NCBI GenBank assembly: GCA_902764345.1
Contig: CACWVT010000007.1
Coordinates: 1 to 51,455, forward strand
DNA: 51,455 nucleotides
Reading direction: 5' to 3'
Source: an uncultured Ruminobacter sp.
GTDB lineage: Bacteria; Pseudomonadota; Gammaproteobacteria; Enterobacterales; Succinivibrionaceae
A program made the translations under genes and the position numbers. This document shows positions 1 to 7,956 of the stretch, piece by piece. The number at the start of each line of letters is the position of its first letter. Position 1 is the stretch's first letter. The notes beneath the pieces were generated by a model. The model was not told the origin of the DNA. It made no database searches and was given only the letters and a program-made list of their open reading frames with translations.

Positions 1-92
1 ACCCAATCGCTATGGAACAGGGTTTACGCTTCGCTATTCGTGAAGGTGGCCGTACCGTAGGTGCTGGTGTTGTTGCTAAGGTTATCGAATAA
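1..92 (+). CDS. tuf: Elongation factor Tu, C-terminal end (partial)
   Basis: The gene enters from the left edge. The last 29 codons, read from base 3, end in RFAIREGGRTVGAGVVAKVI plus Glu and a TAA stop, which is the conserved C-terminus of EF-Tu domain 3. EF-Tu is the GTPase that delivers aminoacyl-tRNA to the ribosome. Codon choice is narrow (GGT, GTT, GCT), as expected for a very highly expressed gene. No hairpin with a T-run follows the stop, so transcription may continue into the small gene at 186. Whether this is tufA or tufB cannot be told from the fragment. Confidence 0.97.
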   Translation, partial: PIAMEQGLRFAIREGGRTVGAGVVAKVIE

Positions 93-185
93 TCTGAACG
101 TTAAGTAAACGTGTAGGCAATTAGGGTTATTAATTTTCCAAAAACAACACTTTAAGATGTCTCAGTATTTTACGGAGATAATCTT

Positions 186-413
186 ATGACTAAAACACAT
201 CCAAGGCATCAGCAGTGGCTGAATCAGTATTATGAACAGCAGAGCCGCGGTCTAAGCACCATGCAGTGGACTTCAGAACAGGGAATATCGTATAAGACTT
301 ATTTGAAAAGAATCAGCAAATTGAGAGAACTCGGTCTTATCAGCGGTGGTTCCGGTAAATGTAAAGAGTCGTCTGCTGACGATAACACTGAAGACAGAAA
401 TATGGATGAGTGA
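186..413 (+). CDS. Small IS66 TnpA-like helix-turn-helix protein (orphan)
   Basis: This is a 75-residue protein with a good ribosome site (GGAG, 8 bases before ATG). Residues 10-50 follow the pattern W..Y..Q..GLS..QW..E.GIS..TYLKRI..LRELG. That resembles the N-terminal HTH of the IS66-family accessory protein TnpA (OrfA), in which a Gly-Leu-Ser/Thr turn and a Trp/Tyr-rich helix precede a second helix. The tail (residues 55-75) is acidic and low in complexity. No TnpB or TnpC transposase gene follows; the next gene is trpA on the opposite strand. It could be an IS66 remnant or a retained small DNA-binding protein. The family match is by pattern only. It may be co-transcribed with tuf, 93 bases upstream. 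Confidence 0.55.
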   Translation: MTKTHPRHQQWLNQYYEQQSRGLSTMQWTSEQGISYKTYLKRISKLRELGLISGGSGKCKESSADDNTEDRNMDE

Positions 414-458
414 AAATTTTTCTGTAAATAGAAAAACATCCTGGGAATTTATGGGAGT

Positions 459-489
459 GACATAAAATTCGGGAGAGACATAAAATTCG
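459..489 (+). repeat. Two 13-base direct repeats, period 18
   Basis: GACATAAAATTCG occurs at 459-471 and again at 477-489, each preceded by a GAG-rich stretch. It lies in the gene-free interval between the IS66-like gene and trpA. No function is assigned; it may be debris of a mobile element. Confidence 0.6.
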
Positions 490-643
490 TGTATTCCTGT
501 TAAGTCTGTTAATATGCTTTGGCGGAGTGACAAAAGCTCCCCCTGGGAACTGACTTTCGGCAGTTCCGGCATCTGTGTTATTCATGATTTTTTTTCCTGA
601 AATACTCCGGTGCGTCAGATGTCGCACCGGAATTTAGACTTAA

Positions 644-674
644 CGCGGACCGTAATTAACGTCCGCGGTTTTTA
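644..674 (+). terminator. Intrinsic terminator downstream of the IS66-like gene
   Basis: CGCGGAC (644-650) pairs with GTCCGCG (661-667) and is followed by a short T-run. A second inverted repeat, CCGGTGCG/CGCACCGG at 607-614 and 623-630, lies just upstream. The T-run is on the plus strand, so it most likely ends tuf/small-gene transcription. It could also serve trpA from the other side, with a weaker tail. Confidence 0.6.
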
Positions 675-686
675 AGATGCGCCTGA

Positions 687-1502
687 TTAGCGCTTGGTGG
701 CAGCCTTCATTTCTGAAACGAACTGCTTCAGAGCCTCGTACATGGCGTCAGTATCATCAAGGTGCTGAGCCAGAATTTTTACCAGGGCACTGCCGCTGAT
801 GGCACCGTCGGCACCGTCTGCGATAGCCTGCTTAACGTGTTCAGGCTTGCTGATGCCGAAGCCGAGAAGTGCAGGAGGAGCACCGTTTTCCTTAAGGAAC
901 TTCACGATGTGGGAAATAGGCTTGCCTGCTTCCTTTTCAACACCGGTAACGCCGGCTCTGCTTAAGAGATAGATGTAACCGTGACAGTTTTTGGCAATCT
1001 TTGACAGGGTTTCATCATCTGCATTAGGCGGAGCGAGCATAACGAGGTCAACACCGTTCTTCTTTGCTTCTTCCTGCCATACAGGTTCCATTTCAATCAT
1101 CTGGAGCGGAACGTCAGGAATGAGTACTGAGTCAACGCCGCTGTCGGCGCAGAGTTTGAAGAAGGTATCGATTCCCGGTGCAAAAACCAGATTTACGTAC
1201 ATTAAAAGACCGATAGGGGTATCAGGGTACTTCTGTCTGATCTTCTTGATTACTTCAAAGCAGTTAACGGTATTGGCACCGCTGTTAAGAGCCCTGCGGT
1301 CGGATTCCTGAATGGTAGGACCGTCGGCACCCGGATCAGAGAATGGAATACCTAATTCAAGGGCATCGGCACCGCCGTCGATTAAAGCACTGAGTACCTT
1401 GAATGAATCTTCAACGGTAGGATCGCCAATGGTCATAAAAGGAACGAAAGCACCTTCGTTCTTAGCCTTTAAATCGGCAAATAATTTTTCATAACGACTC
1501 AT
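687..1502 (-). CDS. trpA: Tryptophan synthase alpha chain
   Basis: 271 residues, the normal length for TrpA. It cleaves indole-3-glycerol phosphate to indole and glyceraldehyde-3-phosphate and passes indole to TrpB through the alpha2beta2 complex tunnel. The N-terminus [20 protein letters not shown], then PFMTIGDPTVEDS, LELGIPFSDPGADGPTIQES (catalytic Glu and Asp region) and the phosphate-binding GFGISKPEHV and GAISGSALV loops are typical of this TIM barrel. The ATG overlaps the trpB stop by one base (TAATG), so the two are probably translationally coupled. It is the last gene of the trp operon. Confidence 0.98.
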   Translation of the reverse strand: MSRYEKLFADLKAKNEGAFVPFMTIGDPTVEDSFKVLSALIDGGADALELGIPFSDPGADGPTIQESDRRALNSGANTVNCFEVIKKIRQKYPDTPIGLLMYVNLVFAPGIDTFFKLCADSGVDSVLIPDVPLQMIEMEPVWQEEAKKNGVDLVMLAPPNADDETLSKIAKNCHGYIYLLSRAGVTGVEKEAGKPISHIVKFLKENGAPPALLGFGISKPEHVKQAIADGADGAISGSALVKILAQHLDDTDAMYEALKQFVSEMKAATKR

Positions 1503-2704
1503 TAAAATTCTCCACGTTCCTTAAGAATGTTAGCTACTGTAAAGATATCCTTGTCACCTCTGCCTGACAGGTTAACGAGAATGGTCTGTTCCTTGTCAGG
1601 ATTTGCCCTGGCTTCCTTAAGTGCCCATGCCACGGCATGAGAGGATTCAAGTGCAGGAATGATACCTTCGTGAAGTGACAGTTCCTTGAATGCGTTAAGG
1701 GCTTCTTCATCGGTCACGGAGTTGTATTCGGCACGGCCGCTGTCCTTGAGGTACGCGTGTTCAGGGCCTACTGAAGGGAAGTCGAGACCTGCTGAAATGG
1801 AGTGTGATTCGTGAATCTGACCGTATTTGTCCTGCATGTTGTATGAACGGGCACCGAAGAATATACCCTTGTCACCGTGTCCTAAAGGAGCACCGTGCTT
1901 GCCGGTTTCAATACCGTAGCCCGCAGGTTCAACGCCCACGAGACGCACGCTTTCTTCCTTTACGAAGTCGGTGAACATACCGATGGCGTTTGAACCGCCG
2001 CCAACGGCAGCCACAACAATGTCAGGAAGCTTATCGTTTTCAAAACCCTTGAACTGCTGCTTGGCTTCTTCACCGATAATCTTCTGGAAGTATTTAACGA
2101 TGGTAGGGAATGGATGAGGACCTGCTGCAGTACCTAACATGTAGTGGGTGGTTTCGAAAGAACCTGACCAGTCGCGCAGTGCTTCGGTGCAGGCTTCCTT
2201 CAGGGTGGCGATACCGGTGGTAACCGGTACGACTTCGGCGCCCATGAGTCTCATTCTGAATACGTTAGGTTCCTGACGCTTAACGTCCACGGCCCCCATG
2301 TAGATGCGGCACTGTAATCCGAAGAGCGCACATACGATGGAGGTGGCAACACCGTGCTGACCTGCACCGGTTTCAGCAATGATGCGGGTTTTACCCATTC
2401 TCTTTGCAAGGAGTGCCTGACCCAGAACCTGATTGGTCTTGTGGGCACCGCCGTGCATGAGGTCTTCACGCTTCAGATAGATTTTGGTTTTTGTTCCCTT
2501 GGTGATGTTGCGGCAGAGAGTCAGCGGAGTAGGACGGCCTGCATAGTTGTAGAGGAGGTCGTTCAGTTCAGCCTTGAACACCGGGTCATCCTTGTACTGC
2601 ACAAAAGCTTTTTCCAGCTGCAGAAGAGCAGGAACCAGTATTTGTGGTACATACATACCGCCGTATTCCCCGAAAAACGGATTTAAAAGAGTTTCTGTTG
2701 ACAT
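1502..2704 (-). CDS. trpB: Tryptophan synthase beta chain
   Basis: 400 residues. This PLP enzyme condenses indole with serine to make tryptophan. The Schiff-base lysine lies in the motif HGGAHKTNQ, the phosphate-binding loop is GGGSNAIG, and GAGQHG and GPEHAYLKD are also conserved. The ribosome site is AAAGGAAA, 10 bases before ATG. Unlike the other junctions in this operon (0-3 bases), a 115-base gap with a hairpin separates it from trpCF upstream. Confidence 0.98.
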   Translation of the reverse strand: MSTETLLNPFFGEYGGMYVPQILVPALLQLEKAFVQYKDDPVFKAELNDLLYNYAGRPTPLTLCRNITKGTKTKIYLKREDLMHGGAHKTNQVLGQALLAKRMGKTRIIAETGAGQHGVATSIVCALFGLQCRIYMGAVDVKRQEPNVFRMRLMGAEVVPVTTGIATLKEACTEALRDWSGSFETTHYMLGTAAGPHPFPTIVKYFQKIIGEEAKQQFKGFENDKLPDIVVAAVGGGSNAIGMFTDFVKEESVRLVGVEPAGYGIETGKHGAPLGHGDKGIFFGARSYNMQDKYGQIHESHSISAGLDFPSVGPEHAYLKDSGRAEYNSVTDEEALNAFKELSLHEGIIPALESSHAVAWALKEARANPDKEQTILVNLSGRGDKDIFTVANILKERGEF

Positions 2705-2741
2705 TTCTTTTTAATTTCCTTTCTGTAAACAATATTTTTAT

Positions 2742-2773
2742 GGCTCACGCAGCATATCAGGCGTACCTGAGCC
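2742..2773 (-). other. Intercistronic hairpin between trpCF and trpB
   Basis: GGCTCA and TGAGCC are inverted across 2742-2773, in a 115-base gap where the other trp junctions have almost none. No T-run follows on the minus strand, so it is not a standard terminator. It could be an mRNA processing or stability element, or the remains of an internal promoter region. Confidence 0.4.
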
Positions 2774-2819
2774 GTTATTATCAATCATAATCAGGCCTGA
2801 TGGGATAAGCCGTTAACCG

Positions 2820-4313
2820 TCAGTATGCGGTTACGGCCTCCATGGCTTTTAGAATCTTTTCAGGATTCTTGATTCCCGGAGCATCCTCAAGCCCGCTGTT
2901 GAGATCCAGACCTACGGTTTCACTGAGATCCCTTGCCTTTGCGGCATTGTCCGGATTAAGTCCTCCGGCAACTATGATTCTGTTTCTGTGGCCGGTAATC
3001 CGGCTCCAGTCAAAGGTCTGTCCGGTACCGCCGAATCCTGAAGCGTTTCCGGTGTCGAGAACAATTCGTGAAACGGCACTGTTCTCAAGATAGTCCGTGA
3101 CTGCTTCTTCCGGATATACGTTGTTTTTTACCGGCAGAGCCTTCCAGATCCGCACGCTGAGACTGTGCTGTTTCAGCAGTGCTTCAAGTCCGTTTACGTA
3201 TTCCTTATCCTCACTGCCGTGAAGCTGAATAACGCTTATGCCGGTTTCTTCGGCGATTTGTACGATTTCCTCTGCGGGACTGTCTACGAACACGCCGACA
3301 AATTCCTGACCGCATCCCGCTTCACGAGATGCAATTATAAGACTTTTGGCCGCTTCAGGCTTTATATATCTCGGTGATTTTTCCGCAAAAATCAGACCGT
3401 TGTAGTAAATGCCGGCCTCATTGGAGGCTACCGCATCCTCAACTCTGGTAATGCCGCAGATTTTGTTTTCACCGTAGATGAGTCTTCTGCAGGCTCTGTC
3501 AATGTCAGGTTCAGAGGTAAGACTGCTGCCTACGAGGAAACCGTCCGCATAATGTCTTAAATTAAGCACCTCGTCATGGGTGTAGATGCCGGACTCACTG
3601 ATGATAACCCTGTCATCCGGAACCAGTGCGGACAGGGTTCTGACCTGATTAAGATCCACGGTAAGGGTTCTCAGATTGCGGTTGTTGATACCGACAATTC
3701 TGGCGTTGAGTTTTACCGCTCTTGCGATTTCGTCCTCATGGGATGCTTCGGTAAGAACTCCCATCCCCAGACTGTGGGCAAGGTCCCTAAGCTCAGTGTA
3801 GGCTTCATCGGTAAGCACGGAAAGCATCAGCAGTATTGCGTCGGCTTTGTTGTGTCTTGCCAGATATACCTGGTACGGATCGAAGATGAAGTCCTTGCAG
3901 AGTACCGGAACATCCACCGTTGCGCTTACCTCGGCAATGTATTCGTATCTGCCCTGGAAGAACGGTTCATCGGCCAGTACGGAAATGGCGCTGGCGTAGT
4001 TGCGGTAAACCGAAGCTATTTCAACGGGATCAAATACAGGTCTGATGAGCCCCTTTGACGGAGAGGCTTTTTTGCATTCCAGAATGAATACGGTCCTGTC
4101 TGAGGTAAGGGCATCGTAGAAGCTTCTTTCCGACTTTTTAAGGTTTTCCTTAAAGGAGTCCAGAGGAAGCTCCTGCTGTTTACGGCTGAGCCAGTCAACC
4201 TTCGCATTGAGAATGGTTGACAGAACGTTGCCGTCAATGGATGCCGCATTGATGCGTGGATTGCTTCTGAGAGCCTCGCACAGCGGCTGTCCTTTTGTTC
4301 TTGGTTCTGACAT
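2820..4313 (-). CDS. trpCF: Bifunctional indole-3-glycerol phosphate synthase / PRA isomerase
   Basis: 497 residues with two fused TIM barrels. TrpC (about residues 24-270) converts CdRP to indole-3-glycerol phosphate; the motifs FILECKKASPSKG, VLCKDFIFDPYQVY, VGINNRNL and VIISESGI are visible. TrpF (about 280-497) isomerises phosphoribosyl anthranilate; KICGITRVEDA holds the catalytic Cys, and VIQLHGSED, VLDTG and GGLNPDN are present. About 23 residues precede the usual TrpC start. The gene begins 2 bases after the trpGD stop, so the two are coupled. The fusion is usual in gammaproteobacteria. Confidence 0.97.
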   Translation of the reverse strand: MSEPRTKGQPLCEALRSNPRINAASIDGNVLSTILNAKVDWLSRKQQELPLDSFKENLKKSERSFYDALTSDRTVFILECKKASPSKGLIRPVFDPVEIASVYRNYASAISVLADEPFFQGRYEYIAEVSATVDVPVLCKDFIFDPYQVYLARHNKADAILLMLSVLTDEAYTELRDLAHSLGMGVLTEASHEDEIARAVKLNARIVGINNRNLRTLTVDLNQVRTLSALVPDDRVIISESGIYTHDEVLNLRHYADGFLVGSSLTSEPDIDRACRRLIYGENKICGITRVEDAVASNEAGIYYNGLIFAEKSPRYIKPEAAKSLIIASREAGCGQEFVGVFVDSPAEEIVQIAEETGISVIQLHGSEDKEYVNGLEALLKQHSLSVRIWKALPVKNNVYPEEAVTDYLENSAVSRIVLDTGNASGFGGTGQTFDWSRITGHRNRIIVAGGLNPDNAAKARDLSETVGLDLNSGLEDAPGIKNPEKILKAMEAVTAY

Positions 4314-4315
4314 CG

Positions 4316-5926
4316 TTATTCTTCCCTGGTTGAGGCGATTACTTCGTTCAGGGTCTTAACGGCCTGACCGCTCTTAAGGGCTTCAAGAGCCATGGCAACG
4401 CCTTCCTTAAGTGAAGAAGCCTTCTTCCCGATATAGAGAAGAGCCGCAGTATTGATTGCCACGGCGGCATTCTGTGCAGGAGTACCGTTACCGCTCAGAA
4501 TACTCAGGGTTATTTCCTTGTTTTCTTCAGGCTCACCACCGCGGATTTCGGTTATGGAGTAGGTTTCGAGACCCAGAGCCGCAGGAGTTACGGTTGCGTA
4601 TTCAATGGAGCCGTTTTCCTTTAATTCCGCATAGTAGGTTTCGTCATGAACAGCAAATTCGTCAAGACCTGAACCGTAGGCGACGAGTGCTCTCTTTACG
4701 CCGTTCATCTTGAGTACGTTGACCATTACCTCAACCAGATCCCTGCAGTATACGCCGATTACCTGATACTCGGCATGTGCCGGATTGGTTAAAGGTCCGA
4801 GAATGTTGAAGACGGTACGGGTGGCCAGTGTTTTACGGATAGGTGCGGCGTATTTCATGCCGGTATGGTATACAGGAGCAAAACAGAATGTGAAGTTGTG
4901 ATCCCTCAGGGTTCTGAATGCCGTGGCCGGAGACATGGTAATGTTTATGCCAAGGGCATTAAGCAGATCGGATGCACCGGTTTTTGAGGATACGCCCCTG
5001 TTACCGTGCTTGGCAATGTGCAGCCCCATGGAGGCGGCCAGAATGGCACTCATGGTGGAGATGTTGATGGTGTGCTGACCGTCACCGCCGGTGCCCACGA
5101 TTTCACCGACCTCAAAGTCTCTGTTGAGCTCAAACGGGGTGGCTGCGCTGATCATGGCGGAAGCTGCACCGGCGATTTCGCTGATGGTTTCTCCCTTTAA
5201 CTTCATGGCAGTGAGGATTGAGCCGACCATTACCGGATCAAGTTTGCCGGCAAACAGGTCTGAGAACAGTGAGAAGGCTTCTTCCTTGGTAAGATCCTTG
5301 CCGTTATAGAGCTTTTCAATAGGATTCTTTTCGCATACGTTCCTGTTCACTTCCATGTATTCGAGACTCTGAATGAGAAGGTTGGCACCGTTGGCGGTCA
5401 TGACTGATTCAGGGTGGAACTGGAAGCCGAGAACGTTGTTCTTGCGGTCAAACACTGACATGATCATGCCGTTGTATTCAGCTATGACTTCAAGTGACTT
5501 AGGTACTGAAGTGGCCACGAGTGAATGGTAACGGGCAACAGGCATAGGGTTCGGGAGATTCTTGAACATGTCGGTGCCGCAGTGTCTGATATGGGAGGTT
5601 TTTCCGTGGACGATTTCTCCTGCAGGTCCAACGGTACCGCCGTAATACTGACAGATGGCCTGATGACCGAGACAGATGCCGATGATCGGGAATCTGCCCT
5701 TGGCCTTGCCGATGAGTTCAAGCATGCAGCCGGCTTCGGACGGATTGCCCGGTCCCGGAGAAAGCACAAGGATTGGATTCTCTTCGCAGGCAGCCATTTT
5801 TTCAATAATGGTATCGGCACTGATTGAGTTACGGTAGATGCTTACGGCATAGCCGAGACTGCGGAACTGATCAACAAGGTTGTAGGTGAAAGAGTCAAAG
5901 TTGTCCAGTAAAAAAATCTGTTTCAT
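4316..5926 (-). CDS. trpGD: Bifunctional anthranilate synthase glutaminase / anthranilate phosphoribosyltransferase
   Basis: 536 residues. The N-terminal class-I glutamine amidotransferase (1-195) supplies ammonia to TrpE. It has PGPGNP at 57-62, catalytic Cys85 in GICLGHQ, and His171/Glu173 in FHPES. The C-terminal TrpD part (about 203-536) transfers phosphoribose from PRPP to anthranilate, with GTGGD at 278-282, then KHGNRGVSSKTGASD and LGPLTNPA. The gene starts 3 bases after trpE. The same trpG-trpD fusion occurs in enteric bacteria. Confidence 0.97.
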   Translation of the reverse strand: MKQIFLLDNFDSFTYNLVDQFRSLGYAVSIYRNSISADTIIEKMAACEENPILVLSPGPGNPSEAGCMLELIGKAKGRFPIIGICLGHQAICQYYGGTVGPAGEIVHGKTSHIRHCGTDMFKNLPNPMPVARYHSLVATSVPKSLEVIAEYNGMIMSVFDRKNNVLGFQFHPESVMTANGANLLIQSLEYMEVNRNVCEKNPIEKLYNGKDLTKEEAFSLFSDLFAGKLDPVMVGSILTAMKLKGETISEIAGAASAMISAATPFELNRDFEVGEIVGTGGDGQHTINISTMSAILAASMGLHIAKHGNRGVSSKTGASDLLNALGINITMSPATAFRTLRDHNFTFCFAPVYHTGMKYAAPIRKTLATRTVFNILGPLTNPAHAEYQVIGVYCRDLVEVMVNVLKMNGVKRALVAYGSGLDEFAVHDETYYAELKENGSIEYATVTPAALGLETYSITEIRGGEPEENKEITLSILSGNGTPAQNAAVAINTAALLYIGKKASSLKEGVAMALEALKSGQAVKTLNEVIASTREE

Positions 5927-5929
5927 TTA

Positions 5930-7480
5930 TCAGAGCTCCTGTAAGTTGGTGCCGTGTGAAAGGGCAATTGCGTTGAGAACGGCTGCTGCCTTCTTTCTTG
6001 TTTCGTCTGCTTCAGCCATAGGCTGTGAGTCGTATACGACGCCGCAGCCGGCCTGAACGAATGCCTTTCCGTCCTTAACAAAGGCTGAACGGATAACGAT
6101 GCATGTATCCATGCTGCCGTTACCGCTTAAGAAGCCGATGGCGCCGCCATAGCTTCCGCGTCTGCATTTTTCGGTGAGACGGATGAGCTCTGATGCTTTA
6201 ATCTTAGGTGCTCCGGTCAGGGTTCCCATGTTCATGCAGGCCTGATATGCGTGCAGAGCGTCGAGATCCTTTCTGAGAGTGCCTATTACTCTTGATACGA
6301 GGTGCATTACGTGACTGTAACGGTCAACGTTAAGCAGGTCCTTTACGTATCTGCTGCCCGGTTCGCTGATTCTTGCAAGATCGTTTCTTGCCAGGTCAAC
6401 GAGCATAAGGTGTTCTGCATTTTCCTTTTTGTCTTGACGGAGTTCAAGTTCAAGACGGCTGTCCATGTCCAGATCGATGGTTCCGTCCTTTCTGCGTGCA
6501 CGGCCTCTGGTACCGGCGATAGGGTACATTTCAACCTGACGGTTGGAGCTGCTGTATTTAACTGAGCTTTCAGGGGAGGCGCCGAAGATTATGAAATCCT
6601 CATCCTGCATGTAGAACATGTAAGGAGACGGATTGGTGTGCTTAAGCTTATGGTAGGCATTGATTGGAGAAGGGCATGGAAGCATGAAGCTTCTTGACGG
6701 AACAACCTGGAAAATATCGCCCCTGAAAATATTCTTTTTGAGTTTTTCAACAATGTGACAGAAATCCTCATCACTGATGTCGGTTTCAACCTTTGAACCT
6801 TTGATGGAGATTTCGACAGGGCGTTCTGGTTCCTGATATGCGTCCAGTTTCTTTTTAATGGAGTAGACTCTTTCTTTTATGTTTTCAGCTTCGTTCTGAC
6901 TGAAGATGACGCCGTGAATAACGGAATTCTGGCTGATGTGGTTTATTGAAACAACGGTGTCGAGGAGGTAGAAGCAGTAGTCAGGGCAGCTGTTTACGCC
7001 TTCCTGAACTTCCGGAAGTTCTTCAACCGAAGCAATGAGATCGTAACCGAAAATGCCTGCGAGGAGGTAGTCGTTAGGATCGCTGATTTCAGGAGAAAGT
7101 CTGAGAATCTGTCTCAGTGTGTCGATTACGGTGAGTGAACGCAGACGTGAATCCTCGTCAAGATTGGTATCAACCTTTGGATAGGTGAACACCAGACTGT
7201 CGGCTGATTCCCTTACGGTAACTTCCTTAGGAGCGGCGTTCTTCAGCATGGCTGCTGCAGCACGGCCGTTTTCGTTCAGAATCTTTACGGTTACTTCAAG
7301 TCCTCTGCAGCTGATTCTCAGTGCGGAACTGACTCCGAGAAGTGACTGTGTTCCTGCCTTTGTATGAATTTCCATTGATTCGAGAAGAATGCTGTTCTTG
7401 GATCCAGATGTTAATTCATAGAAGAGGGCGAGCGGATCCTGAATGTGTCCGCTTTCCGCTTTTATTAAGCTTATGGTCAT
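5930..7480 (-). CDS. trpE: Anthranilate synthase component I
   Basis: 516 residues. It converts chorismate plus ammonia to anthranilate, working with the TrpG domain. Residues SILLESMEI carry the LLES-type motif that forms the feedback tryptophan site. The C-terminal chorismate-binding domain shows PSRSF, FGASPESSVK, PIAGTRGRARR, LVDLARNDLARI, LTGAPKIKA and RRGSYGGAIG. I place the start at 7480 because AGGAAG lies 8 bases upstream and family similarity begins there. An upstream ATG at 7531 would fall inside the attenuator hairpin. It is the first structural gene of the operon. Confidence 0.97.
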   Translation of the reverse strand: MTISLIKAESGHIQDPLALFYELTSGSKNSILLESMEIHTKAGTQSLLGVSSALRISCRGLEVTVKILNENGRAAAAMLKNAAPKEVTVRESADSLVFTYPKVDTNLDEDSRLRSLTVIDTLRQILRLSPEISDPNDYLLAGIFGYDLIASVEELPEVQEGVNSCPDYCFYLLDTVVSINHISQNSVIHGVIFSQNEAENIKERVYSIKKKLDAYQEPERPVEISIKGSKVETDISDEDFCHIVEKLKKNIFRGDIFQVVPSRSFMLPCPSPINAYHKLKHTNPSPYMFYMQDEDFIIFGASPESSVKYSSSNRQVEMYPIAGTRGRARRKDGTIDLDMDSRLELELRQDKKENAEHLMLVDLARNDLARISEPGSRYVKDLLNVDRYSHVMHLVSRVIGTLRKDLDALHAYQACMNMGTLTGAPKIKASELIRLTEKCRRGSYGGAIGFLSGNGSMDTCIVIRSAFVKDGKAFVQAGCGVVYDSQPMAEADETRKKAAAVLNAIALSHGTNLQEL

Positions 7481-7511
7481 AATAAAACTTCCTTTGTTCC
7501 AGATAAATCCT

Positions 7512-7545
7512 GTATAAAGAAAGGCCCGCATTATGCGGGCCTTTC
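7512..7545 (-). terminator. trp attenuator terminator hairpin
   Basis: GAAAGGCCCGCAT and ATGCGGGCCTTTC form a near-perfect inverted repeat at 7519-7545. On the minus strand it is followed by a U-rich CUUUAU tail, 38 bases before the trpE start. This is the 3:4 type hairpin of a classical amino-acid attenuator. Confidence 0.85.
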
Positions 7546-7558
7546 AATGAATCTTGCT

Positions 7559-7628
7559 GTTATTTAAGCATGTCTAATTCCACCCGCGTTTTTATCGAGT
7601 GTGCCACCAAGAGAATGCGTTAAATAAC
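7559..7628 (-). promoter_or_regulatory. trpL leader: trp attenuator leader RNA switch (pause and antiterminator segments)
   Basis: Segment 1 (7616-7628, RNA GUUAUUUAACGCA, inside the leader ORF just before the Trp codons) pairs with 7559-7570 (RNA UGCUUAAAUAAC): nine pairs, a bulged C, then three more. Segment 2 (7582-7587, RNA GCGGGU, just after the leader stop) can pair with 7535-7540 (RNA GCCCGC), the left arm of the terminator. A ribosome stalled on the Trp codons at 7604-7609 would cover segment 1 and leave segment 2 free to break the terminator. The pairings are read from sequence; the mechanism is inferred from the enteric trp model. Confidence 0.7.
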
Positions 7629-7642
7629 TTTGAAAATACCAT
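7592..7642 (-). CDS. trpL: trp operon leader peptide with tandem Trp codons
   Basis: A 16-residue ORF, MVFSKLFNAFSWWHTR then TAA, lies 112 bases upstream of trpE. An AGG-rich ribosome site precedes its ATG. The two adjacent TGG codons are at 7604-7609. Length, position between promoter and terminator hairpin, and the WW pair all match the TrpL function: translation speed across the Trp codons reports the charged tRNA-Trp level. The peptide itself needs no function after synthesis. It is too short for ordinary gene callers. Confidence 0.88.
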   Translation of the reverse strand: MVFSKLFNAFSWWHTR

Positions 7643-7681
7643 TTTTACCTAATTCCTAGTAAGGTTTAATTTACTGTGCTA

Positions 7682-7710
7682 ATTCTACTTTCTTTAAACG
7701 TTGTTATCAA
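7682..7710 (-). promoter_or_regulatory. trp operon sigma-70-type promoter
   Basis: TTGATA (7705-7710), a 17-base spacer and TAGAAT (7682-7687), read on the minus strand, lie about 40 bases before the trpL ATG. I see no convincing TrpR operator palindrome over or beside the -10 box, so attenuation may be the main control. Confidence 0.75.
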
Positions 7711-7874
7711 GAAAATTTTAAATTAATTTGATGAAGATCATTGTGTTGCGGGGGTTTTTGGACTTCATTGGATAAAAATCTAAAATTCCGCCCGAAACAG
7801 GCTGTTTTGTGAGCATTTTTTATGCTTTCTGAAAGCGTAAAACAGGCAGGTTTGTTTAATCGTTTAACTTCAGG

Positions 7875-7903
7875 TTCACTGTTATCTTTAATATGGATAT
7901 AAT
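7875..7903 (+). promoter_or_regulatory. Candidate promoter of the MATE transporter gene
   Basis: A perfect TATAAT (7898-7903) lies 17 bases after a weaker TTCACT (7875-7880), 54 bases before the ATG of the next gene. Confidence 0.55.
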
Positions 7904-7956
7904 TCAGTCATACGGTTAAAAAAACAGATTTCAGTTCAGAAAAGGTCCAGCAGGCT

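Noticed and set aside
7481-7531. Upstream start of trpE at 7531
   Set aside because: It lies in the attenuator hairpin and lacks a ribosome site; the conserved protein begins at 7480.
7640-7690. TrpR operator at the trp promoter
   Set aside because: CTAG-like bits exist (ACTAGG), but no palindrome close to the known operator.
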